Shown here: piece by piece, positions 22,722 to 34,629 of the stretch
Numbering within the stretch: the first letter of the stretch is position 1
Layout of the letters: each line of letters starts with the position of its first letter
Source: Sipunculus nudus
Lineage: Eukaryota; Annelida; Sipuncula; Golfingiida; Sipunculidae
Assembly (NCBI GenBank): GCA_026874595.1
Contig: CM049307.1
Span: 90,707,830-90,771,829, forward strand
Direction: 5' to 3'
DNA length: 64,000 bases
The notes under the pieces: model-generated
Databases searched by the model: none
Seen by the model: only the letters and a program-made list of their open reading frames with translations
Told to the model about the DNA's origin: nothing
Translations under genes and position numbers: made by a program

Positions 22722-23441
22722 TATACAAAATGAAGACGAGTCAAGTATTTTCAGACATTTTACTACTACGTAGTTTCGTGCAAGATGTTGTTGCAGTCGT
22801 CACGTAATGCTGTCTGGCTGAAGTGGACTAGATCATACGGGTATATATGTGTTACATAGATATGCGACCTTGAATGTATTGTGTTACTGGCCTAATGTGT
22901 CACTTGTAACCAAGACTGTTGAGTGTAAATGTGCGCCCTGGGGCAAAGATATACCAGGATAAGATAATGAGAGTCTGGATACTGGAGGACTGGGGTCAAA
23001 GGTCGCTCTGTGAGGGGGCTGTACTGAGAGCAGTTAGTGAGAGTGCTTAAAGACGGCTATATGTGTATAAACGTGGGGCTCTACGTGTTTTCTTGTGGCT
23101 GTTATGAAAGAAAGAAGGAGAGAGAGAGAGAAATAGGGAGTATCCTATAAACTATGAAATTCTTAAGGAGGAATTTGTTCGCATGTCTACAGGCGGTGAC
23201 AAGTTCGTTCCGTTTATTCAGGGTGGCCAAATGGGGGTTGCAAATGATTTAGTATTTTTCCCATAAGCATAGGTTACATCTGTTGGTAGCGCTGTTATAA
23301 GCCTTTGATTGTTTCAGTATTTTCCATGTGATACTGTAGTCTACACCTTTGTCTTTCAACTGCCATATATATTTACTAAGTTTTGTGTTAAATTTCTTAG
23401 ATTTGTTCATGAAGGATGATTTGTGATTTGCATAGCGTGAC
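22722..23441 (-). mobile_element. Penelope-like element, 5'-truncated 3' end (left copy)
   Basis: The - strand encodes the end of a GIY-YIG endonuclease domain: FKSRYANHKSSF, NTKLSKYIWQLKDKG, ITWKILKQ, then RCNLCLWEKY and a stop, followed by ~0.5 kb of 3' untranslated sequence. Except for a 682-bp insertion, it matches the reverse complement of 26150-27572. Homology begins at FKSRY (23441), so it is 5'-truncated as is usual for these target-primed retroelements. The hammerhead-like motif at 22754-22814 has G in place of the required first C of CUGANGA. Confidence 0.75.
22754..22814 (-). ncRNA. Degenerate hammerhead ribozyme motif
   Basis: On the - strand: GTGACGA where CTGACGA is needed, stem II CTGC/GCAC with the closing pair broken, then GAAAC-TAC-GTA and the same outer stem as the right copy. 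The core C change should abolish cleavage. Confidence 0.6.
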
Positions 23442-23488
23442 TTAAATGAAAGACTCACAGTTGAATGCAAACAGTTTAACGTGCTATT

Positions 23489-23491
<3 letters not shown>

Positions 23492-23538
<47 letters not shown>
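23492..23538. repeat. (TA)n tract abutting the second solo LTR
   Basis: TA run ending at the first base of the LTR. A further TA run starts right after the LTR (24271), so the LTR sits inside a TA microsatellite. Confidence 0.85.
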
Positions 23539-23543
<5 letters not shown>

Positions 23544-24269
23544 CATGGACGTCACCCGGACATCGGAAGATGGCGCCACGAAGTGGTGTGGCCGCCCCCG
23601 TTTCCACGCTTATGGATCCACCCCGCTATCAGTGACTACTGACGCGCTTTTAGAAACATAAAAACTATTCTTGGACCATTCAGTACTGGTTTTGCAGTTC
23701 TGCCGGCGCTATCGTTTCTCTCAAGCAAAACCACAAACTTCTGCGGTTTTCACCCATTGTTGAAAACCTATAAAACGAACTCGCCTGCAGTACGAGGCGG
23801 GACTATTGACTTTACTACGCCACGTTACAGTTTTCCCCGGGGACCGTGACCGTGGGCTCTTGGTCCCCAAGCCCACGGAATGCCATGAACCACGCCATGA
23901 ACTTTATTATTTAAGAAGAGGAGAGACTTTGTTTGTTTGGTGCCACATGGATTAATACAGGACTTCAGTTTTGTGTGTGCCCGAATTATGTGTTGATGAT
24001 GGACTTCAGTTTCTCGTATACCGGATTCAGTTAAGTATTTCGTTACAGTTCGTTATTTAGAGACTCAGTTTTCGTCAGAGACTTGGTTATAAATTACGTT
24101 ATGTATTGACTATTATATTATTTGTGTATGAATGTAAATATTGTAATCTAGTAATATAGTACTGTTTTTGCACCCATATTTTGGTTACGTATTCATTTGA
24201 AGAGAACGTGTCTGAGCATATGTGTTACGGTTCGGCCTGAGTTGTTTGGTGTGAAAAGGGACCGTAACA
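23539..24269 (+). mobile_element. Solo LTR inside a (TA)n tract
   Basis: 731 bp, starts TGTTGC and ends GTAACA: near-perfect terminal inverted bases. A TATA box (TATAAAA, 23769-23775) sits at one third of the length, as in an LTR. Internal GGACTTCAGTTT occurs also in the solo LTR at 10871, suggesting related families. TA microsatellite flanks it on both sides, so a target duplication cannot be read. No gag or pol is nearby, so it is solo by internal recombination. Confidence 0.6.
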
Positions 24270-24289
24270 ATATATATATATATAATTCT

Positions 24290-24898
24290 CAGACTCACAC
24301 AGACACACACATACGCTCGCTCTCTCTGACACCACACACTCTCTCTCTCTCTCTCTGGAACCTACCACAAAGCAATATATTGGAAACTATTCACCAAACT
24401 ATGCATAAAAAATAATGAAGAGGTATATATATTGTTTACTGGCAATTTAGTTGGAAGGAATAGTTTTTAGGGTGTATTTATATGTATATGTATATGTTAT
24501 ATATATATATATATATATGCAAAATGTATCAGCATTGCCTCTAAAGACACATGAACATTTATTTTCAGGGCAAACATGCAAAAACCAATTCAAATTTATT
24601 AATTATGGATGCACTTGTAACAAAAAAAAAACAAGAGGAAACACTACAGAAGACCAACTGAATATTGAATTATTTTGATTTTTCCTCTGTGTGTTGATGT
24701 CTGGACAAGTATATTTATATAGTATATAAATATGTTAATTGATATGACTGGCACTTAGGTATATTTACAAAGAGAATGAGTTCTGCAATATTATCCAACA
24801 TTTGTACACAATACATGTATTTGAAAATAATATATACCAATGGCAAATATACAAAATATATACACTGACACATATGATGTAACTATAAGATATATGTA

Positions 24899-24970
<72 letters not shown>

Positions 24971-25506
24971 TTCACAAAGAAGCCAGGAGATATGTAGAAC
25001 TAGGCCAACTCAGAAATTCTAAACATTACTGGCAGAGGAGTACACTGAGACTGATGTTTTTTTTTATTAACTAACATCCATTCAAATAATGATCAGTCTG
25101 CACACCATAGAAAGAAACAAAATAATTCAATATTCAGTTGGTCTTCATTAGTGTTTCCTTTTTATTTTGTTACAAGTGCATCCAAAAATAATAAATTTGA
25201 ATTGTGATTGCATTAATATAATTTTTAACGTGTCTTTAGAGACAATGCTGCAACATATTGCATATAGTTAGATTTGTTTTGTGTTGGAGATAGTATGGTG
25301 ATATTTAGTATCTTATAGGATATAACTATATATTTATATATATATATATATATATATACTATACACTACACAATATAACATATCCCTATGAATACACACT
25401 AAAAACTTTTCATTCCAATAAAATTGCCAATAAACAATGTATACCTTCTTCATTATTTAATGAATAGTCTGGTGAAAAGTTTCCATAATATTGTTTAGTG
25501 TAGGTC

Positions 25507-25542
<36 letters not shown>

Positions 25543-25545
25543 TGT
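24290..25545. repeat. Long inverted repeat, ~400-bp arms
   Basis: 24290-24693 matches the reverse complement of about 25098-25545. Shared blocks include GAAGACCAACTGAATATTGA, CTATTCACCA...AATAATGAAG and TTGTTTACTGGCAATTTAGT. The outer ends are CT and AG microsatellites in mirror position, and each arm has its own (TA)n. The ~400-bp centre (with TA run 24903-24968) shows nothing coding. It may be a fold-back element or the core of an inverted duplication. Confidence 0.75.
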
Positions 25546-25611
25546 GTGTGTCAGAAATGGAGAGAGAATGTCTTTGTGTTTGTTAGAGAGAGAGCGGGAG
25601 AGAGAGAAAAT

Positions 25612-25661
<50 letters not shown>

Positions 25662-25693
25662 TGTGTCTGGTCAAAGAGAGAGTGTGTCTGTGC

Positions 25694-25782
<89 letters not shown>
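25510..25782. repeat. (GA)n / (GT)n compound microsatellite
   Basis: Long purine tract with interspersed GT runs. All open frames through it (RERERE or SLSLSL) are artefacts. Confidence 0.9.
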
Positions 25783-25784
<2 letters not shown>

Positions 25785-26674
25785 CATTCTTCAACACTGG
25801 GTGACATGGCTGCTAAAAAATATGTAAAATTCAGTTGGTTGTATAATAAATATTATGATAAACCGTCCTGCATTTAACTGTTAGTGAAAGTTTTTTTTGA
25901 CAGACAGATAGACAGACAGACGGACAGAGAATATTCCTTGCAAACAATATAATTGATGGACACAACAAGACAAAACTCTCAAGGAATGGAAATGCCTCAA
26001 ATCCTACTAAATGCAACTGCAGAATACCAAGGGAATCAATGCCCCATGTCCAGCCACTGCTTGAAAGAATCAATTGTATACCAAGCCACTGTAACAGCCG
26101 AAAGTGAGCCGAAGCAAAGCTACATAGGATTAACAGAAAATTTATTCAAGTCACGCTATGCAAATCACAAATCATCCTTCATGAACAAATCTAAGAAATT
26201 TAACACAGAACTTAGTAAATATATATGGCAGTTGAAAGACAAAGGTGTAGACTACAGTATCACATGGAAAATACTGAAACAGGGGAAAGGCTTATAACAG
26301 CGCTACCAACAGATTTAACCTATGCTTATGGGAAAAATACTATATCAATTGCAACCCCCATTTGGCACCCTGAATAAACGGCACGAACTTGTCACCGCCT
26401 GTAGACATGCGAACAAATCCCTCCTTAAGAATTTCATAGTTTATAGGATACTCCCCATTTCTCTCTCTCTCTCTCCTTCTTTCTTTCATAACAGCCACAA
26501 GAAAACACATGTAGAGCCCCACGTTTATACACATATAGCCGTCTTTAAGCACTGTCACTTACTGCTCTCAGTACAGCCCCCCTCACAGAGCGACCTTTGA
26601 CCCCAGTCCTCCCGTATCCCGACTCTCATTATCTGATCCTGGTATATCTTTGCACCAGGGCGCACATTACACTC

Positions 26675-27356
26675 TTTACAAAGCGCTTTACCTATAGGGC
26701 TACTACCTATATCGTAAGGCGCTGTTTGTTATGACCTCGTATCCTGAATTGCTACACCAGAGGGGAGCACTGTATTTTTGTCCAATCAGATGAGACCTTG
26801 TGCTCGAAGACAAAGCCAAGCGAGGAATACACGGAGTCAATCATGTTTATTTTGTTTTAGTGACAGCTAATATCCCCCCCTAACCGTCTGGACAGGACAC
26901 AGGCTCAGAGAGAATTGCCCCTGACGTGGTTTGCTTAGGGCCTTGGGTACATAGGATGCTCGGTCGGTGAGCTGTAATTCAAACGAAACGTAACAACAAA
27001 GGCTGCGTGCACACCTCACTGGCTTGTTTCAGTACTGCAGACAACAGTTACATGGCTACGCTTACACAGTCATAATGTCATAATCGAATCGGTCGATGAT
27101 GCGAGAATGCAGAGGGAGCAATTTAAATTCGACCGGAAACTCATCAAGCGGCGCTTGAAGCGCAGCAATGGGCGGAGCCAGGATGCCTGTCGAGTGTTTG
27201 TTTATTGGCATCTGATTGGCTGCATACGCACGTTTATTTCAGCGGACAACGAACCGCCATCTGGTGTCTAAATATATCATAAACGGTCAAAGCTGGCAGC
27301 GTGAAAATCAGTTGCTTCTTTAGAAGCGCAAGATTTCCGCTGCCTCGGGAGCGTAG
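26675..27356. mobile_element. 682-bp insertion with 15-16-bp target duplication
   Basis: GCGCACATTACACTC (26660-26674) and GCGCACATTTACACTC (27357-27372) flank a block absent from the left Penelope-like copy, where a single GCGCACATTTACACTC is found. The block has no terminal inverted repeat or coding frame. It contains CCAATCAGATG and its inverted CATCTGATTGG, GGGCGGAGCC, and GCGCTTTAC/GTAAGGCGC. A 15-bp duplication suits a LINE/SINE-type insertion; on the - strand AATAAA occurs. Loss from the left copy between direct repeats is the alternative. Confidence 0.7.
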
Positions 27357-27477
27357 GCGCACATTTACACTCAACAGTCTTGGTTACAAGTGACACAGCA
27401 GGCCAGTAACACATATACATTCAAGGTCGCATATCTATGTAACACATATATACCAGTATGATGTAGTCCACTTCAGC

Positions 27478-27542
27478 CAGACAGCATTACCTGACGAGTG
27501 CTACAACATCTTGCACGAAACTACGTAGTAGTAAAATGTCTG
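27478..27542 (+). ncRNA. Type-I hammerhead ribozyme motif of the Penelope-like element
   Basis: All core parts are in place: CTGACGA (27491-27497), stem II GTGC/GCAC (27498-27501, 27513-27516) with an 11-base loop, GAAA (27517-27520), a one-pair stem III C-G capped by TAC (27521-27525) and cleavage triplet GTA (cut after 27527). Stem I has 5 bp next to the core (ATTAC with GTAGT, one wobble), an internal loop, then six perfect pairs (CAGACA with TGTCTG, 27478-27483 and 27537-27542). CTACGTAG is palindromic, as in minimal hammerheads thought to act as dimers. Hammerheads of this minimal kind are known from Penelope-like retroelements. Confidence 0.75.
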
Positions 27543-27574
27543 AAAATACTTGATTCGTCTTCATTTTGTATATA

Positions 27575-28245
27575 TATATATATATATATGACATTTTAAT
27601 AAGGTTAGAAAGATTAGAAAGGAATGTTGCCGAAAAGAACATTTAGTCAGAAATGCATTTACACGAATGAGAACGAATACTGCTAGGATTTATATCAAAT
27701 TGAATTAATACATGATGAAATTTGAACACCATTGAATGTTCATTTGTAAAAAGTACGACTTAAAAATAAAGAAAGGGTATAATTTTCCATTATTTTATAA
27801 GGGAAAAACATCTTAAATGTATAGCCAAAATGGCGTAATCTACATGCAATCCTTCCATAAAGGAACTGTTTTTTTATTATTAATCACCGTCATGCCATGC
27901 CATGTAAACTCATGAAATATGTGGAATATATATTTGCATCAGAACCAAGTAATTATCTGTAGAGATTAATGCATTGAAATGACTGCATTATTTTATAAAA
28001 CAAGCACAATCAAGCACTGTATATTTTTTATTTAAATTATTTACTTTATAATTCTGTTATATCATATGCGTGTGTGATGCGAGTGAAAAAATATGGAGAA
28101 AAAGAAATCCCATTTCAAATTTGAGAAATCATAGATTGAGAAAAGAAGAAAATATACTAAATAAAATACAAGTAAGGGGCTCCAACAAGAAACTCTCCGT
28201 GAAAAATATGGTAAAAAGTTAATTCTGCGTACATTATCTGTCAAC
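27575..28245. other. AT-rich spacer, nothing supported
   Basis: Between the Penelope-like 3' end with its (TA)n and the next SINE. No domain-bearing frame or repeat was recognised. Confidence 0.4.
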
Positions 28246-28254
28246 ATAATGCTC

Positions 28255-28617
28255 AATTTTGTTGTAATTTTAATGCTAGTTAAACTTAGTATTTACACAT
28301 GTAGAATTCTTTTCCGGTTTCGGACTACATGAAAAGGCATTTATACACACGGTTCCCCTCATTTTTATTTATCCTGGCTACTGTGCTTGGCCGTGTAATC
28401 TTCCCCATTGCTGGGCCAAAACCACCGAGGAACCCACGAAAGGCGAACTTGTTCGTGAGTGAAACACGGCTTGGGTCACGGCATTCCCATTTAGCCTGCT
28501 GAACACTCAACCTGTGTTGGGGCAGACCGGGAACAATAAGAGCTCCTCGGCTGAGATTCGAACTCACGACCTCCGGGCTTTGAGCCCTTGTTTCCACCCC
28601 TAGACCACAGAAACCGG
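28255..28617 (-). mobile_element. tRNA-derived SINE, nearly full length (minus)
   Basis: Reverse complement: TGTGGTCTAGGGGTGG (A box), GTCGTGAGTTCGAATCTCAG (B box), GCCGTGTTTCACTCACGAAC, CCTTTCGTGGGTTCCTCGG, GTAGTCCGAAACCGGAA and TTAACTAGCATTAA, in the order of the intact copy at 47924. The open frame here is incidental. The 28.6-29.6 kb stretch after it holds nothing I can support. Confidence 0.8.
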
Positions 28618-30344
28618 AAAAAAATGACGGAGAACCAGCAGCTATTTTTTTCGTGGTTACTTTTTATTATTATACACTAGCAACTCCGAAAACCAATTTG
28701 CAGGCATTTCCATTCTAAGCGGTCCGTGACATACAGGTATTTATACGGTATGACGAGGTGCCAACTCAGGAAGTAACCATCGTATGGAGGCGGAGAAACA
28801 GGTTCAAGGAGTAATTGCACCGTTGAACGCAAAACAAATCTTTTCATTACTTGAAGGATGGGGGTTTAAAAATACGCATAAATCATAAGTTCTCCTGAGG
28901 ATTATAGTGTCCTCTGAACAGTGTTTTACACGGTATTAGATATAGTCGTTTTGAAAAAGGAAAGAGAAACCCATATCTGGATCAATCTATTATAACAGAG
29001 TATAATTTTCTCATGGCATTTCTATTTGCGGTAATGGTAGTATTGATAGCGGTATACATTTCACAGTAAGTTTCTTCATATTACTCTTCGGTTAGGCGTG
29101 ACTCACAAAATTGCCTTATGAATACGCGTATGATTTTCTGTGTAATTGGAGGATTTCCAAGCAAAGCTTTAAATTTGTTACCAAATCTTAAATTCTTATT
29201 ATAGACCACATCTATCGCTATATATTATTCGAATTCATTTATATAAAATATTATTTACGAGCCATTTTCGTGTTATATTACCCAACATTACGGATATTTT
29301 TATTTACAGGCCTATAATAAGTTAATGAGGTATAACGATGGGACGTAAATACTGAATACGAATACGTCATATGTATTATCTTTATTACGTATGGTGGATG
29401 TTACTTTTAAAGTTTGACACCCATGAAATTGATTCTGCTAGGATTATAAAAAAGTCGTAATTAAGTAAATACAGGGAAACTGGATTTTTTTAATCTAAGG
29501 TGATTATAATAGCCCCTGAAAGCGTAAAGAGAGCTTATTATAATGCATAATCTTGTATGTGTTTATTTTTTGCGTGTCCCGCATAATGTTCAGTATTCTT
29601 TGGTGACGGTCCTGGCACACACAAGCCTCTGTGGGGGTGGACCATGAACTCCAACGATCTGGGTGAGTACTGCCTCGTTCAATGCTTGCTCTCGCTTGAG
29701 CACATCAAAGAAACACCAAAAGTTTGGACAGCACACCGACATTTGTTTGGAATGAATGATCTAATGCGTCCACAGCGTTGTTTGCACGTGGCAGCTCATC
29801 CAGATACCCTTTCATTAATACTAACGTTTGGTCTAAAATCCCACCAGATATGGCCTGACAACCGCGCAGAACAAGTGTAAGCAAGTCAGTTGATTGGTTC
29901 AATGCCCTTGTCAATTATACATATAACAGACGCTTGATGCATCAAGGTCGCTGAAACCGAAGCTCCCTGAACCGTGGTAGTATGAAGAAGGATTGCAATA
30001 TAAAAACTAAACATAAAGGACATCTTCAGCATTTACGAATCTTAAAAAATTATGATTAAACTGTAACAGTGTACACATACGTTTTGAAAAAAAAATGCAT
30101 AGAATATTTGTAAAATTGTAAGTTCAACTTTCGTACGGTAATCATTTTCTCAGCCATCAGTGTTTAAGCCGGCCTCTTTGTTATGTCAGCTCAATGCAAT
30201 GGCTTTAATATCAATACACCTATGTACTTCTTCCCCTGGTTCGTCTGTAGACGTTTATTTTCGGGGAATTAAAAGCGGGAATAACTAACCACGGTCTCTT
30301 TATATAGACTGCCACTTTGGTGCCATGAAAGATGGGGAGTAACA

Positions 30345-30548
30345 GGGAGGATCAAGAGGGGAGGGGGAGGGGGGGGGGGTTCAAGACCCCCTTCTTATGA
30401 GCCATAAAAGCCTTTTCTAAGGTGTTTAAACCAGTTGTCCGGCCTAGACCTCTCCCTTTCTATAGCTGGAGACCTAGATTTTGTTGGTTTTCTTATTAGT
30501 CCTCCTGGGTTGGATCCTCCCCTTTCCAAAAAAAGTCCTGGATCCACC
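30345..30548. mobile_element. hAT-like MITE, copy 2
   Basis: Starts CAGGGAGGATCAAGAGGGGA and ends AGTCCTGGATCCACCCCTG, inverted ends as in the copy at 17637. Inner blocks TTTTGTTGGTTTTCTTATTA, CTCCTGGGTTGGATCCTCCC are shared. A poly(G) run (30361-30380) is near the left end. Confidence 0.55.
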
Positions 30549-30886
30549 CCTGAGTATAATAAATAATATCAAAGGTTCTTGCTGCTTGCGCTGTTTGTTT
30601 GTTTATTTCGTGGTCTCGGTTGACAATGGTTTGGTTTCATAAAAACACACCATATCGGTTAGATGATGCTACTCTTTTGATGAATAAACCGATCATGTGC
30701 CGAGCGTGGGCGAGTGTTTATTTCGTTTTTATATGCTATTGTGCTAGAACTAATGAATGCCACGTTTCAATTCGCACAGGCCTTTGGCTGTAGACCGCCC
30801 TATATACATACTAGCAAGAGAATTTGATGAATTAAAGATTTTAAGTACCCGGAACCTGATGAACAAACACAAATAAACACCCCCGC

Positions 30887-30897
<11 letters not shown>

Positions 30898-30946
<49 letters not shown>
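30898..30946. repeat. (TA)n microsatellite
   Basis: About 24 TA units. From 31.0 to 32.3 kb nothing further was recognised. Confidence 0.9.
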
Positions 30947-30949
<3 letters not shown>

Positions 30950-32363
30950 TGTGTCTGTGTGAATGTCAGCGGCAAAGACAGAACCTGGCCTACTTAATGT
31001 CAGTGTAAAAATTACAAAATCAAGAAAAAATACGAGCAGTGTAGAATAATATTACAACGTAAGCATTTTATTGAACATTATCTCTACACGGATTTAATAT
31101 TAAATCTTGAATAATAATATCAAAGTAAATCCCATCAACGTGTCCAATAACCTGAACACTTTATCCGTCGGTTAATTAATAGCGGAAGTATTTTGGGCTG
31201 TTGCCATTAAAGTAATTATCGGATATTTCGCACCTCTTTGATGAAGGAAGAAAAATTAAGATTGCACGTTAACTGATGGGCTTACTCGTATCTCCAGCAC
31301 CGACTGGACAACTTTGATCTGTATAAATTCCAATAAGCCATGGGTCTGTTGTTCGTGATTTTCTGACTATTATTTTTTAATCAGGGTATTTAGATTATAT
31401 GTTTCTAATCACCCTTTAATCTTCCTTTTTTTCTCTAGAAATGAATGTAGTCCCCGATTCTCCGCTGATGAGCTTATCTCCACACATTAAGATCTCAGTT
31501 CGATATATTAGTCTCACTTACAGGTTTTTTTTATTAAATTTGCTCCCGTGTCTGTCGTTCATCTAATTATTTTGTTAATCTCATTAACAGCACTATAACA
31601 GTTCGCACTTCACCATTTGTTCGATACCTCGCCTTGGTTCAAAAAGGCCATACCATTAAACAATATTGGATGTGTTTGTCGCCATATCTGCACCGTAGCA
31701 AATAAACCGAGTCCTGGTCCAGTTCTGTGTCGAAGCCTAACAAATCGTTTTTCACATGAAAACATAATTTGCTACCTGCCTGGATAATAGTTCAACTAAG
31801 AGATAATAATTTTCGTGACCGTTTGAAGTTAACATAGTCAAGGACCCAGTACGACAGGTGTCAAGTCGGCACAAAGCAATTACGGTGCAACTCTCGTCCA
31901 CAGGCACGAGATCCCGCCCGCGGCGGCTTTTTCACCCACCAGTTAGGATCATTTCCGTTTTTATTAAATAGATTCTAAGTCTCCGGTAATAAGGTGTTTT
32001 TCATGCCCGAGTTTATAACGGAATAACCCTTTATTATCTGAACTTCGGTAACAACACATAATGATCAAATTGGCTTAATTTGATCCAATTCACTACATAA
32101 CGAAATTACAGCATGACGTCACAGTAACGTGACTTATTAGGAAATCCTGGCAGGTGACATGAATGGAATTAGTTATACTTTTGTATTGGCTGGCTTTGAC
32201 TGAACGTATTTCACACAGGTCTTTGTATGTGTTGATCCCATCTGATTGTATGCCGTCAGACTCACGTGACAAAACTGAAAATCATACCAAGTGACGTGGA
32301 GCGAATTGCAGACACTTTTGTTCAGGTTAGCTTTGCTCCCACTCAACGCACTCCTTTGGCGTC

Positions 32364-32622
<259 letters not shown>

Positions 32623-34489
32623 CCTGCCGGGGTCATGCCTAGAAAAGTCACAACTCTTTGTCGGGCGAGGTTTTATCAAGTGTACCAGGTGCATTTTATA
32701 CTTCAAAATGTGTTCCCATGATGGCTGACTACAACACACGTTTTATGAAATATATAACTTACACGAGACTGTCAGCTTTCTTGAACAGTTAGAGATCGAG
32801 CTGATGCAGCACAGTATATCGTGACATTTCAAACATATAATAGAATAAGAACCGTACTTTATAGCCTATAATATATAAATGTGAAAATAATATATAAAGC
32901 TGCTTTACGGTCACTTGGACCAAAATATTAAGCTAAAGGTAAATTTTTTATCAACCGGCCGAAAAGCACCCGGGTTTCTTGCGGATGCATTTTATATGTA
33001 AAAACGTTCGCCAACTCTTGAAAAATGGTGCATATGAAAAACGAAAGGTTTACGACTTTTTTTTATACCATTATGTGTGACATTTTTTCCAATATCAATA
33101 CACTTTAGGGTCTCTTTGAAAAGATTCTGACAAAGTTTCAGTAACATAAATTACCAACAATTAAGGGTTCCGTTACAATTAAGGGTTCAGTTACAAAATG
33201 ACACTCACTAACACGTAGCGGTTATACGTTCACTAAAGTCGTTCTATATCCCCTTCACTCATGACCGGTGCTTTGAACAACAAGTGTTTTAAGTATAACC
33301 ACTGACTAAGGAGTGTATTACAAAATGATGAATAAAAATAGCAGACGCTATCCCTGTAAAACTTGGATTTTTTTGCAGATGAAGAAGTTGAAACTCTTCG
33401 AGGAGCTAGAAGGCGACATTATTTTAGAGACTTTATCAATAATAAAAAAAAATACTGGATTTTTTCAGACTTGAACAAAGAATAGCAAAATAAATTCTTG
33501 AAATAGTGTATGCATATGCAAAAAAAAAGATGATTTTTTATGAAAGCTTAAAAGGTAAATAAATTATAAATACATATGGTGGTTCCCTTGACGTGATTTA
33601 GACAAGTAGGAACATTAATTCCGTGCCCATTCACAAAACAACTAATCTGACCGACGTGATTGGGTTGAACATTTTTTCTTATTGTGGTCTCATTTGCAGA
33701 AATCCGTAACAATACCTAAAAACTTGTGGTTATCGACCAAAATGAAATGGTCCATGAAAAAAGGAAGTGGCGAATCTGAGGAATATTACTTTTTGTGAGG
33801 TCTTAATGGAAAAATCGACATGAATTTCCCGGCAAGACATTATTAGCTGTCTTTATCCTGCACCCGTCTTCGTTCACTGTAAAGCCATGCAGAATAAATG
33901 TTTTGTTCTACGACCTTTGGTAACAAAGAATATGGTGCGAGCGAGGTATTTTTTTCTTCACAGTTTGAGACTCAATTCGTGACCCAAAAAATACAAAAAT
34001 GTGCTTCGATTCTTGGGAAAGATGTGTATATGCTCAACACTAAATATATTCTATTTTCCATACCTTTTAAGAAATATTTTAGGGAATATTTGACATTAAC
34101 AAAGACCTGTTTCCTATTGCCAAAAAGAAAATGTAAAAAAAATTCAATATGTTTTCTGTTTGGCCTTAGGGCCACTGGGTTAACTACCTCTTAAACTAGT
34201 CACAGATATTACGTCACATGATCTCTTTCTCTATGTATTGCCCAAAGGGAAGCTAAGAGTTAATATGTTAAGTGAGAGGCGTTCAGATAGTCTACCTTTG
34301 CACTCTAGACGTAATCCAAACAAATGGTTACAGCGTCATCATTGGTATATAGACTTGTTTTCCTCCTCCATGATGTTTTTCTATTTTTGTATTTCTTTTT
34401 GGTTGGAGAAACCGCATCCGTTTTCTAGCAAAACTGGCTGTAAGTCAACTGAGCTATAGCGATCACGCTTTGTCTGTTGTCTGTCCTTC

Positions 34490-34625
34490 CGGAGGGCGCA
34501 GCTTTAAAATTCAGGTTGTTCATCTTAATCTCACCGCTGTTCGCCTGAGATTACAACTCACGACCTCCAAGTTCAGAGTGTGTGCTCTACCCCTGAAAAA
34601 AACAGAGGGCGGTCAAGCTTTTATT
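34490..34625 (-). mobile_element. tRNA-SINE head fragment (minus)
   Basis: Reverse complement: AGGGGTAGAGCACACACTCT (A box region), GGAGGTCGTGAGTTGTAATC (B box with one change), GCGGTGAGATT. The 3' half is missing. Confidence 0.65.
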
Positions 34626-34629
34626 CATG

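Larger units (their letters stand above)
25940..27572 (+). mobile_element. Penelope-like element, 3' part with GIY-YIG domain (right copy)
   Basis: The open frame 25953-26297 carries CPMSSHCLKESIVYQATV, SYIGLTENLFKSRYANHKSS, NTELSKYIWQLKDKG and ITWKILKQ: the zinc-finger-like Cys motif and the GIY-YIG (here IVY...YIG) endonuclease that ends canonical Penelope-like proteins. A KCNCR motif just upstream is in another frame, and the NLCLWEKY...LNKRHELVTACRHANKSLLKN end (26310-26440) is also frame-shifted, so it is a pseudogene. No reverse transcriptase is present: the copy starts inside the 3' part. The 3' untranslated region holds a 682-bp insertion (26675-27356) and a hammerhead ribozyme (27478-27542). 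A short GACA repeat precedes the 5' end. Confidence 0.8.

Noticed and set aside
25495-25827. SLSLSL / RERERE frames through (GA)n
   Set aside because: Translation of microsatellites.
28325-28597. 90-codon - strand frame
   Set aside because: It lies entirely within a tRNA-derived SINE.
29644-29914. Overlapping 78- and 69-codon frames on both strands in a GC-richer patch
   Set aside because: A GTGAGT donor is inside, but no domain and no consistent exon could be built.
31461-31500. CTGATGAG as a hammerhead core
   Set aside because: No GAAA after a stem II and no cleavage triplet in register.
33375-33490. Exon-like frame after ggatttttttgcag (DEEVETLRGARRRHYFRDF)
   Set aside because: Good acceptor, but the frame runs into low-complexity Lys codons and stops after ~40 codons. 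No homology recognised.
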